Assembly (NCBI RefSeq): GCF_907165205.1
Contig: NC_058190.1
Span: 42,272,116 to 42,336,115, forward strand
Direction of reading: 5' to 3'
Source of the DNA: Coccinella septempunctata
Taxonomy: Eukaryota > Arthropoda > Insecta > Coleoptera > Coccinellidae
Length of the DNA stretch: 64,000 nt
Part shown: piece by piece, positions 23,739-33,758 of the stretch
How positions within the stretch are numbered: the stretch's first letter is position 1
How the letters are laid out: each line of letters starts with the position of its first letter
The notes under the pieces: model-generated
The model's database searches: none
What the model was told of the DNA's origin: nothing
Seen by the model: the letters and a program-made list of their open reading frames with translations, nothing else
Position numbers and translations under genes: made by a program

Positions 23739-25239
23739 CACTGCGCAAAAAAATTAACGCACATTATGGAAATCTCAAATTTATTCTACAACTGAAGGTG
23801 TTCTCAATGATAATTATTTTTATCAGAATAATGCATGCATATGTTTTCACTTTCAACGGTTTTCTTCAATAAAGATGTTTTTTCCCAGCAGGAATAAAAA
23901 AAGATGATATTATCAGATTTTGAATGTATTGGCTCCATTCTGAAATCAGTTGTTCTCGATCAATTCTAGTGACCAATAGCTTTTCTTTCCTTTGATTTTC
24001 TACACTCGATCGCTATGCAACGCGAAACACCCAATTTGACCCAAGAGGAATGTGCCCAAGCGGTAGTTTTGCGAGAAGAAGGGTGGACATACACAAGAAT
24101 TGCAGAAAGGTTTGGAGTTTCCCATACAAGTGTGTCCAGAATGTTGCAGCGATTCAGGGAGACAAGTATGAAATTCCGAAGACCAGGACAGTGTTGACCA
24201 CGGGTAACAACCATTCAAGAACGTTACTTAAGAGTTTCTTCGTTGAGACAACGGTTTGCAACCGCTCGCCCCCTTCAAATTCAGCTTGAGCAATCTCATG
24301 AGGTGCAAATTAGCACTCAGAGAATAAGAAATCTCCTCGTGTCGCGGCAAGAGGCCCAGCTCTTACCCCAGCCCATCGAAGGGCGCGTTTGGATTTTGCG
24401 AGAGAGCATATCCATTGGGAAGAGGCCGATTGGGAAAGAGTTTTCTTCAAAGATGAGTCTAGATTCTGCCTCTACCATTGTGATCGACGTTCCCTTGTAT
24501 ACAGACGTCCACATGAAAGATATGCTCAGTGCAATTTCCTGAATACTACTGGTTTCGGGGGAGGATCGATTATGGTATGGGGTGGAATATCTTTGACTGC
24601 TCGCACAGACCTAGTGGTCGTTGATAATGGAGCTATGAATGCTGATAAGTATATAAGGAACATTCTTGAAGAGCATGTAGTGCCATTTGCCCCATACATT
24701 GGTGAAAATTTCATTTTTATGGACGATAATGCCAGACCCCATCGTGCGCGCATCGTTCAGGAGTACCTTGAAGAGGTTGAAGTCTCTCGAATGGAATGGC
24801 CAGCACGAAGTCCAGATCTCAATCCGGTTGAGCAGGTTTGGAACAACCTCAATAGAAGGCTGAGAAGTTCAGAAAATCATCCAGCTACTCTTAATGACTT
24901 AGGAATCCAACTCGGAGAAATCTGGGAAGGATTAGACCAGAACATTTTAAGATCACTCATTTTGAGTATGAACCGTCGTTGCCGAGCTGTAATTAACGCA
25001 AGGGGTGGAAATACCAAGTATTAAATCACTTATCAGCATTTCAGTATTTTGAAAATTGTTCATTTCTCTTCCTTCACATAAGATTCGGTGAAATCCTTAA
25101 TTTTTCTTCCATTTAATGTGTCTTGTTTCGTTCAAAACCTTCCCGAGAGAACATAAAAAATAAGTTATAAAGTCAATGTAGAGTTAACTTTCATTAAAAT
25201 TGAGATTTTCAGAATGTGCGTTAATTTTTTTGCGCAGTG
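23739..25239 (+). mobile_element. Tc1-like element, copy 1 (defective)
   Basis: The inverted ends start CACTGCGCAAAAAAATTAAC and are flanked by TA duplications (23737-23738 and 25240-25241). At 1501 bp it carries one broken transposase frame on the plus strand. It is very similar to 26065-27589, which lies about 0.8 kb away in the opposite orientation. Confidence 0.93.
24015..25024 (+). pseudogene. Tc1-like DD34E transposase with nonsense mutation and 22-nt deletion
   Basis: The frame begins MQRETPNLTQEECAQAVVLR, an HTH DNA-binding domain. A TGA replaces an Arg codon after RRPGQC (24195-24197), where copy 2 reads RQGRPRV. Near 24335, 22 nt present in copy 2 are missing between two CCTC direct repeats, shifting the frame. 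From 24389 the catalytic domain is again open: KDESRF, FMDDNARPH, SPDLNPVEQVW (DD34E). The product would be non-functional unless supplied in trans. Confidence 0.93.
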
Positions 25240-26064
25240 TATATTCTTTTGGTAGGTATATTGATGATATTTTATGAAATGTTATCGGTAATAAGAATTT
25301 CTGATCGAACGGGAATTAATTGATGTTTTTCCCGATTACATACATCAGGTACCATATGAACCCTCATAATGAGCAAGTGCATACATCATTGATGATGCTC
25401 CACCAACCGTAGGTGGATAATTCCATTCAATGGTAATATTATGTATTCGCCAGACTTAATAGATCAAGCTTTCAGCACCGTGAACTTGGAAGATGGCTAA
25501 TTATAATCAATTCTGCACATCCACCCATTCTTATGGGTATGAATTTTCTTTATTAGTGCCTATAAGGATGAAATCGGATTTTTCCTGTGGGATCGGATGC
25601 TTTTCTAAGGGAAATTATCGGAAGAAGAGAAGGAGTTCAGCAAACTGGAGTATTTCGGGCCAGAATCATTCTGACGGTCGTAATTGTTATGAAGGATTCC
25701 CTTGATTTTTTATATTGATTTAGAAGCTTTTAACTGTAAGCTTTTCGATATATTCAGACGAATCAGGTGCTTGAATTGATGAACGATATCGTAAAGTCAG
25801 AATAGTGGTATTTAAATAATGAGAGGGTACATTCCAGGAACCGAATGTATTTGTGGAAATTCCAAAAAGGAAACTGGTGATATGCGGACATTGTTCTCCA
25901 CAATAATTCGATGCATTTCAGTCGCACTTTTATGACAATTAAAGCAGTTTTTTACGCAATTCAATGCGATATGCACTGAATATCATAAAATGGTGGTTTA
26001 ACCCCTCTGAAAGCAGTAGAATCAGCTACAACTATGAGACATTAATAACAGCCAAAGCCATTTA
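25240..26064. other. Spacer between the two inverted Tc1 copies
   Basis: The first 500 bp are unassigned. The rest (from about 25753) is the left member of a tandem duplication described separately. Confidence 0.6.
25753..26062 (+). repeat. Tandem duplication, left unit
   Basis: It shares GAGAGGGTACATTCCAGGAA and flanking sequence with 27592-27945, at high identity over about 310 bp. The left unit lacks about 40 bp near 25785 that the right unit has (the GGAGTATTCTAGC segment). Tc1 copy 2 sits exactly between the two units. Confidence 0.88.
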
Positions 26065-27589
26065 CACTGTGCAAAAAATTAAGGCACATTCTGAAAATCT
26101 CAATTTTAATGAAAGTTAACTCTACATTGACTTTATAACTTATTTTTTATGTTCTTTCGGGAAGGTTTTGAACGAAACAAGACACATTAAATGGAAGAAA
26201 AATTCAGGATTTCACAGAATCTTATGTGAAAGAAGAGAAATGAACAATTTTCAAAATACTGAAATGCTGATAAGTGATTTAATACTTGGTATTTCCACCC
26301 CTTGCGTTAATTACAGCTCGGCAACGACGGTTCATACTCAAAATGAGTGATCTTAAAATGTTCTGATCTAATCCTTCCCAGATTTCTCCGAGTTGGATTC
26401 CTAAGTCATTAAGAGTAGCTGGATGATTTTCTGAACTTCGCAGCCTTCTATTGAGGTTGTCCCAAACCTGCTCAATCGGATTGAGATCTGGACTTCTTGC
26501 TGGCCATTCCATTCGAGAGACTTCAACCTCTTTGAGGTACTCCTGAACGATGCGCGCACGATGGGGTCTGGCATTATCGTCCATAAAAATGAAATTTTCA
26601 CCAATGTATGGGGCAAATGGCACTACATGCTCTTCAAGAATGTTCCTTATATACTTATCAGCATTCATAGCTCCATTATCAACGACCACTAGGTCTGTGC
26701 GAGCAGTCAAAGATATTCCACCCCATACCATAATCGATCCTCCCCCGAAACCAGTAGTATTCAGGAAATTGCACTGAGCATATCTTTCATGTGGACGTCT
26801 GTATACAAGGGAACGTCGATCACAATGGTAGAGGCAGAATCTAGATTCATCTGTGAAGAGAACTCTTTCCCAATCGGCCTCTTCCCAATGGATATGCTCT
26901 CTCGCAAAATCCAAACGCGCCCTTCGATGGGCTGGGGTAATAGCTGGACCTCTTGCCGCGACACGAGGCCTTAAATCATATTCTCTGAGGCGATTTCTTA
27001 TTGTCTGAGTGCTAATTTGCACCTCATGAGTTGGCTCAAGCTGAATTTGAAGGAGGCGAGCGGTTGCAAACCGTTGTCTCAACGAAGAAACTCTCAAGTA
27101 ACGTTCTTGAATGGCAGTTGTTACCCGTGGTCTACCCTGTCTTGGTCTTCGGACTTTCATACCTGTCTCCCTGAATCGCTGCAACATTCTGGACACACTT
27201 GTATGGGAAACTCCAAACCTTTCTGCAATTCTTGTGTATGTCCACCCTTCTCGCAAAACTACCGCTTGGGCACATTCCTCTTGGGTCAAATTGCGTGTTT
27301 CGCGTTGCATAGCGATCGAGTGTAGAAAATCAAACGAAAGAAATATTGATCACTAGAATTGATCAAGAACAACTGATTTTAGAATGGAGCCAATAGGTAC
27401 ATTCAAAATCTGATAATATCATCTTTTTTTATTCCTGTTGGGAAAAAGCATCAGTATTGAAGAAAACTGTTGAAAGTGGATAACATATGCATGCATAATT
27501 CTGATAAAAATAATTATCATTGAGAACACCTTCAGTTGTAGAATAAATTTGAGATTGCCATAATGTGCGTTAATTTTTTTTGCGCACTG
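26065..27589 (-). mobile_element. Tc1-like element, copy 2 (apparently intact)
   Basis: At 1525 bp, it is bounded by imperfect inverted repeats (CACTGTGCAAAAAATTAAGG at the left; the complement of TTTTTTTTGCGCACTG at the right) and TA duplications (26063-26064 and 27590-27591). It contains an uninterrupted transposase on the minus strand, so it may be autonomous or only recently silenced. Confidence 0.93.
26279..27310 (-). CDS. Tc1-like transposase, intact DD34E
   Basis: This 343-residue protein is a normal length for the family. Residues 1-60 form a paired-like HTH (RIAERFGVSHTSVSRML), then a basic linker with a GRPR-like motif (RQGRPRV, about 57-63), then a second helical region to about 120. 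The catalytic core has D154 (LFTDESRF), D245 (FMDDNARPH) and E280 (SPDLNPIEQVW), with exactly 34 residues between the last two. A glycine-rich box (GFGGGSIMVWGG, about 187-198) is also typical. It cuts at the TIRs and reinserts at TA. Compared with copy 1 it lacks one Glu at position 21. Host origin is excluded by the flanking TIRs. Expression is unknown. Confidence 0.95.
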   Translation of the reverse strand: MQRETRNLTQEECAQAVVLREGWTYTRIAERFGVSHTSVSRMLQRFRETGMKVRRPRQGRPRVTTAIQERYLRVSSLRQRFATARLLQIQLEPTHEVQISTQTIRNRLREYDLRPRVAARGPAITPAHRRARLDFAREHIHWEEADWERVLFTDESRFCLYHCDRRSLVYRRPHERYAQCNFLNTTGFGGGSIMVWGGISLTARTDLVVVDNGAMNADKYIRNILEEHVVPFAPYIGENFIFMDDNARPHRARIVQEYLKEVEVSRMEWPARSPDLNPIEQVWDNLNRRLRSSENHPATLNDLGIQLGEIWEGLDQNILRSLILSMNRRCRAVINARGGNTKY

Positions 27590-27591
27590 TA

Positions 27592-27945
27592 TTCTGACGG
27601 ATCAGGTGCTTGAATTGATTGGAGTATTCTAGCTTTCATGATGCTGCAATAGAAATAAAGATATCGTAAAGTCATAATAATGGAATTTAAATAATGAGAG
27701 GGTACATTCCAGGAACCGAATGGATTTGTGAAAACTCCAAAAAGGAAACTGGTGATGTACGGACATTGTTCTCCACAATAATTCGATGCATTTCAGTCGC
27801 ACTTTTACGACAATTAAAGCAGTTTTAGTACGCAATTCAAAGCGATATGCACTGAATATCATAGAATGGTGGTTTAACCTCTCTGAAAGCAGTAGAATCA
27901 GCTGCAACTATGAGACATTTAACAGTCAAAGCCATTTATTTTGAA
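27592..27945 (+). repeat. Tandem duplication, right unit
   Basis: This is the longer member of the pair with 25753-26062. It begins TTCTGACGGATCAGGTGCTT, where the left unit begins TTCAGACGAATCAGGTGCTT, and ends AGCCATTTATTTTG. The join between the units is the TA into which Tc1 copy 2 inserted. Confidence 0.88.
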
Positions 27946-28494
27946 ACGACCGAACTAATTTATACCTACTCCCAATATTAGAATCGCCTTTCGAAGTATC
28001 CAATTGGGTTTATTTGACCTTCTTCCTTCTGAAATTTCATATTATCAATCCATAACGTCCTCATTTGCGTGCAGTGAGAATAGGTCATTTCTGCACCACC
28101 CAGAACAAACCCAGGAAGTACGTGATGTTGGAATTTTGGTGCGCCGCTGAATCTTCAGGTTCATGCACTGTAAATATAAATAAGTACACTGTTAATCCGC
28201 ATGTCAATGTACCTGACCGATGGTTTATTGACGGGCCATCACGAAAATAAATGACCGATTAATTATAGTAGGCTTCGGTCTCGGTTGGATAAAGTCGCGT
28301 GGCCGAAGTTTTATCAGAAATTATTTATGACGCGTGGAGAACAATGAACTAATATGTCATTTTGCGGATTGTAAATGAAGAGCTTAGTCGTTTAGGCTTG
28401 CATCAGAGGGATATTATCTATTCTGCAGAAATTGGTGGGAAAAATTGTTTCAACTTTGGCAGCTCATCCAGTTTCAGCAGGTGCTAGGCATATA
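27946..28494. other. Unassigned sequence
   Basis: Nothing recognised between the tandem repeat and the mariner copy. Confidence 0.5.
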
Positions 28495-29660
28495 CGAGGA
28501 TGTATTGATATCTAGTTAGCCTATGCCAGTTTCATGCATAAAAAAATTGCGTTACCATAGCAACAAAAAATAACCCATTAGAAATGTCAGTGTGAAGTTT
28601 GAGGTCAAAAAAGTAAACCAGAGTTACGCAATAAATTAAAAGAAAGAAGATCTCCACCGAAATTGTGAAAATCGAAAAATTGAAGTATCGAGCCACCATC
28701 AAGTACCTTTATTCAAAAGGGTTAAGAGGTAAGCAGTTTTACGAAGATATGCTCAATAACCTTGTTGATCAATGTCCTTCGTATGCGACCGTGAAAAATT
28801 GGACTGTAAGCTTCAAAAGAGGTAAATTTTCCATTGAAGATGATGACGGATCGGGAAGACCAGTTTCTGTGTCAGTCCCCAAAAATATCGATGCAGTTCA
28901 TGACATGATTTTATCAGACCGTCGAATTGGACTAAAACGGATATCTGAAGCACTGAATATTTTATCCGAACGCGTTCATCATATAGTTCACGTCAATTTG
29001 GACATGAGAAAAAATGCTGCAGAATGGATCCCCAAATGTTCGAATGTTGACCAAAAGCGAGCAAGGGTAGAAGCATCGCGTTCTATCTGAGCTCGATTTG
29101 AAAACAATGTAGACTTCTTGAACCGAATTGTTTCTATGGATGAGACTTGGGTACATTTCTACGATCCAGAAACAAAGCAACAATCGATGGAATGGCGACA
29201 CTCTGGTTCTCCAAGAACTAAGAAGTTTCGTGTCCAAAAATCTGCTGGAAAAGTTCTTGCTTCAGTTTTTTGGGATTGCCATGGAGTAATCATGATTGAT
29301 TTTTTGGATAAGGGTAGAACAAGAACCAGAGATTACTGTTCGACATTACTGATGGGAAAAAATTAAAGAGGAAAGAAGCGTAAAGCTATCAAAAGGTGTT
29401 TTGATTTGCAGGACAACGTGCCTGCACAAAAATCTCATGTTGCCTTGCAAAAAATTCGTGATCTAGGGTTTGAATTACTAGAACACACCCCTTATTCACC
29501 AGATTTAGCTCCATCCGACTATCAACTCTTTCCTCAACTGAAAAAAGGGTTAAAAAGTCGTAAATTTTCTTCCAAGGAGGAGGTAATAAAAGCTGTGGAG
29601 GTCTGGTTTGCAGAGCAAGAAAAAATATATTTTTTTGAGGTCTAGAAACGTTGCAGGTTC
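28495..29660 (+). mobile_element. Mariner-family element MAR, copy C (3'-truncated)
   Basis: The 5' inverted end CGAGGATGTATTGATATCTA is intact with TA before it (28493-28494). Similarity to the other copies stops after GTTGCAGGTTC at about 29660, so the 3' terminal repeat is missing and the element cannot move by itself. Confidence 0.88.
28648..29645 (+). pseudogene. Mariner transposase, start lost, stop and frameshift
   Basis: The expected ATG is mutated to ATC at about 28650. An in-frame TGA interrupts after EASRSI (29088-29090). The middle frame (29118-29366, with MDETWVHF) ends in a frameshift near GKN. The last frame (29406-29645) keeps DNVPAQKSH and SPDLAPSDYQLF. All three catalytic Asp are still readable across frames, so decay is by point changes and small indels rather than internal deletion. 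Confidence 0.87.
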
Positions 29661-32600
29661 TTATACGAAAAGTGCAGTATTGCAATTCCTCATAGTAATT
29701 GTATCTGCCAAAAATTCTGCATTTCGTCATGCTAGGGAATAGCAGATCAAGCCTTCAGAAATAGGACAAACTGGATATTACAGACATGGGGAAAGGCGTT
29801 TTTTTTTTCCGGGAGGCTATTTTTATATCTACCTCTACATACATACCTTCAGTACGGAGAACATATTACGTGACCTAGCTATACATGCAATGTTGCAATT
29901 ATACATAGCAAAGGTTTTTATCATGAACTTATCTTACTAGTGATTCTAACAATCCTAATCCTATCAGAATCATAATTCATTTCAATAAAAACTCCTGAAA
30001 AATCTCACTCCAGTCTTATGTATCCGCCCATGTTTGTTTTCCGCAAATCTCTCATTGTGGGAGTACCATAAACAATCGTAATCAGTTTGTGCATCTTTCG
30101 CGCTAGAGATCGTCGCAGCTTTATTCCAATACTAGGAAAAGAACGACCACGAGGAGTGTTGGGTCTGGGAGTGTTTCGAGCACTTGCAGGAATTTTCACA
30201 ATCCTTCCGAACCATATCGCAATTAATATTCTCCTTGTACTTGAACCTGACTGTCAGACTCGAATCCTTAAGCAGTGACAATAATAAATGGTATTGAGTA
30301 ATGTGAGATCGAGACAAGTAGGAAGTTGTGCATTGTCTGTAGAGGTTGATAACTCTGCTTGAAGCTCTTTTGATTTGCAAATTGAGGGTAATCAAACTGA
30401 TCTCCTTTTCAAATAAGTTGAATTTCTGAATACCTGTGGAATTATAAAATGAGCATAAATGGAATGTAATACAACTAATAGAAATACTGCCAAACCCTTT
30501 CTTTAGTGTCCAAACTGCGTTTTAAAAACATCTATGTTGATTTTGCATCTGGAAACCTCGATTTAATGTGCGAACAAGTGCCTATGATAAAAACTGTCCT
30601 GTGCTGAGGTAAATAAGGTCGACGAATAAATGGCCAAAAACTATCTATTGTCTAGTCTGCTTGCAGGATCGATTAAAATAGACAGTCTTTCGTCATTGGT
30701 ACATAAATACCTACCTAATCTATTCAGCTTGAAATACATAGGTACTTTTTATGATTATTTTTATTGTTTCCTTTTCTGTGTCTTTATTCATACGAAATGA
30801 ACCAATCACAAGTATCTGAACAAACAGGATTGTATAAAACATTCCCAATTATCTCTGTCAACCAAGACCCATGGCTCCACTCATCCACACCACCATTGAA
30901 ACAAAAAACTTTCATTATCGATGCCAATTACGATACCATGCTATCAAAAAATATCCAGAGAATGGATCGTTTTCACAGAATAATCATAGGCTGGCAACAT
31001 CACTTATACCGTTACATACATTCCCGAAATAAAAAGTAGCTATTTACTTAGTACAATAATGTTCACGATCCACCATATGCTGAGCAAGGCTTCTTTCTCT
31101 CGAATACACTTTCAGAATTACGGTATTCTCTTGAACCAATTATACGCCTATTATAATTCATTTTCGGACGTGTTTTCTAGATCAGGAAGAATAACTGAAT
31201 TCGACATTTTCGAGCTCATCGCTGTAATCCAACTTGTGAAAGTATACCTAATGAGAATTAGGTATCGTTTGATTTTGATTGGAACGTGGTAATGAATTAT
31301 AGTCACTTTTGATTTGAACCATTTGAAATATTACTAGTACCTATGTAGTATTTCATTCCACTATGGCTATTATTCAAGGATATAACGCAGTATGCGAGAA
31401 AAATACTATACTTTGTCCACCAGTGCTCAGAGATAACTTTTATCTCATCAAAATTTCAATCATATCTGTGTCAATTTCAAAATTTCATTACTGGCTGCGG
31501 TCCTACTGATAATGTGACATTTAACAAGTTGAGTGTTCTGTGTTTCTGAACGTAGACCCTAAATCACAAGTGATTTATGAATATCATTTCGATCTTTTGC
31601 CCACCTGATCTATTTTCTATGAAAATATATACAGGGCGATTCAACTATTAGCCGTTTATGGAAAGCTTATCATAATTTTGTACTGAAAATTTTCATGTTT
31701 GAGGGTTTTGGGCAATGAACTTTTTTCCCAAAATATTTGCAGACTACTACAATTTCTGGTTATACCAAAAACAGCCAATTACTCGTTATTTCATGGTGCA
31801 GCATGCTACACCTCGGGTACAAACTCGTTTATGAGTATTGGGATTCTTATTAAAAAATGGTGAAAACGGTGGTCAAACTTTTTTCATCTCTACTGGGGCA
31901 GTTTTTTCGAAAAATTACTCACCCATTTCAATTTTTTCATTATACGAGGATAGTGTTAGTGCACTATACGCTGTTTGAACCGTAGATACAGGGTGTTCAT
32001 GAGAATATCATCATCAAACATACGGTGCTGTCCGTTTTCCAAGAACGATTTGAAGAAGTTCTCATCAATATTCTTTTCACTAATGTACGACTATCGAGAA
32101 GTGAAAATATGAGCTGTACGCTGAATCGTTGGGAATCGAACACTGAGCGCGTGCAAAAATTCACTGTTTGACTGATGTGTATGTCAATGATAATCGTGAT
32201 GGGAAATTTTTTCATCCTGTCATTATTGAATTCGATTTCTAATTTTTACGGTACTATTGTGTCTCTCTAATAGCTCGTTCAAATTAATAACCTTAATATT
32301 CGTCTCGCGCTTGTCTTGTTTCTTAACAACCATAATTTTTAACACACTGTATGTATCTAGGTAAATACGTGAATAAGAGATAAATTGCACTGACCAAACC
32401 TGGACAGAGAAGCCTCTTGTTGGAAAAAGATGGTCTATTGGTCTTCTGCATTCTCCAATACTTGCACGAGGGCTGCATAAATAGTTTAAATATATTTTTT
32501 TCTCATTTTAACCTGATCTACATGATAAATAAAAAAAATATATAGGTTGCCATTTGAAAAACTTCGATGGATATTTTGAAGAGAAATTTTAAGGTCAGAC

Positions 32601-33657
32601 ACTACTCGATACGATCTTCAAAATTAGTTATCTCAACACCCCTCATTCCTATTCAAAATCAAGGCAAGGGGGTTGAAGTTACTCGGAAAATCGAGGTGTT
32701 ACGTTTTCGTTTGACCAGCCTGTATGTAAAGGAGGCAATAAAGTTTCTCGAAATTGCCTCCTTCATCACTCGATGCTAATAAACGCCAATTAAATCGTTT
32801 CACATAACAGAAACACCATATGAAAGGAAAAAAAAATAATGTCGTACTACCGTTCAATGTCGGCTGCGCATTTGTTCCAAGTGCCAGATACAGCGACTAC
32901 CATCCATCAATGACCATTTTCTTCTGCTTATGATGAATAGATTCCATCAAGTAGCTGTTAATAATGAAGCGTGATATCAGGAAGCCAAGGTAAATACCAA
33001 CCAACGTTCGCCATTCACATATGGCCTAGCGGTATGTTCGAATATAATATCAGCAAATATTGTTTATGTCCATTATACGGTGGCGTTGAACGATGGCAAA
33101 CCCCAATTACGTTTTGTTTAACTTTAGAGCTTATCAGAGCGGCAAAATCTGATGTTTATTCAGCAATAGGAATACTATGTATGTGCATAATATAACCGCG
33201 ATTTTTAGTGGAAACGGAATTGAAACTATCAGGAAATCATTTACGGGATTGATTAAAATCCGGATGCTCCAAATGGCTCTTTTATGGCGATAATGGAGGC
33301 CATTGACTCGAGGAAGGTGTCCTGAGGTAGACGAACATTTTCGGAAAGGCAGGTTGGGTCAACGAAAACTTCCTTCCGATTGTTTCATTCACCGCTTAAG
33401 TAAAAGCTTTCATTACTAGAAGAATTCTATAAGAATATGTTATAATTATGAATCATTCGGTTGTAGAAAAAAACTGGTCTCGTATGATGTCTAAGCGTCT
33501 TTCATGCAGAAATAACGTACGTTAAAAAAAATCGTCGTCAAGTAGGCTATGAAACTTTGAAAGTTGATGTTCTGCAACTAAACGTATGTGCTTTCTTGAA
33601 TTACTCCATCTTTCCAAAATACAGGGTGTCTGTAAATAAATGCGAAGGACTTAGGAA
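29661..33657. other. Non-coding stretch with TACAGGGTG-type repeats
   Basis: No gene is supported. Repeat-edge motifs occur at about 31630 (TACAGGGCG), 31987 (TACAGGGTGTTC) and 33622 (TACAGGGTGTCTG). A fragment at 32500-32560 resembles the inner part of the 8973-9606 repeat (CTACATGATAAATAAAAAAA, then GGTTGCCATTTGAAAAAC). Minus-strand frames at 30005-30395 have no recognisable domain. Confidence 0.5.
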
Positions 33658-33681
33658 GATTCAATTCAATTCAATTCAATG
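33658..33681. repeat. 3' pentanucleotide tail of the non-LTR element
   Basis: Plus-strand ATTCA units, four to five copies. They sit directly after the AATAAA signal at the element's 3' end, where non-LTR elements of several clades carry simple-repeat tails in place of poly(A). Confidence 0.85.
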
Positions 33682-33758
33682 CTTCTTTATTTCAAATTAA
33701 ATTACATTTTTATACAATAAAAACAAATATGAAATGAAATGACGTCAAAATTAATATT

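Noticed and set aside
24317..24514. Antisense frames inside both Tc1 copies (also 24526-24753, 26550-26777, 27017-27356)
   Set aside because: They are shadows of the transposase frame on the opposite strand.
30005..30395. Overlapping minus-strand frames with Pro/Arg-rich peptide
   Set aside because: No splice context, no recognisable domain and modest length.
32100..32160. B-box-like GTTCGATTCCC on the minus strand, a possible SINE or tRNA
   Set aside because: No A box at proper distance, no cloverleaf and no T-run terminator.
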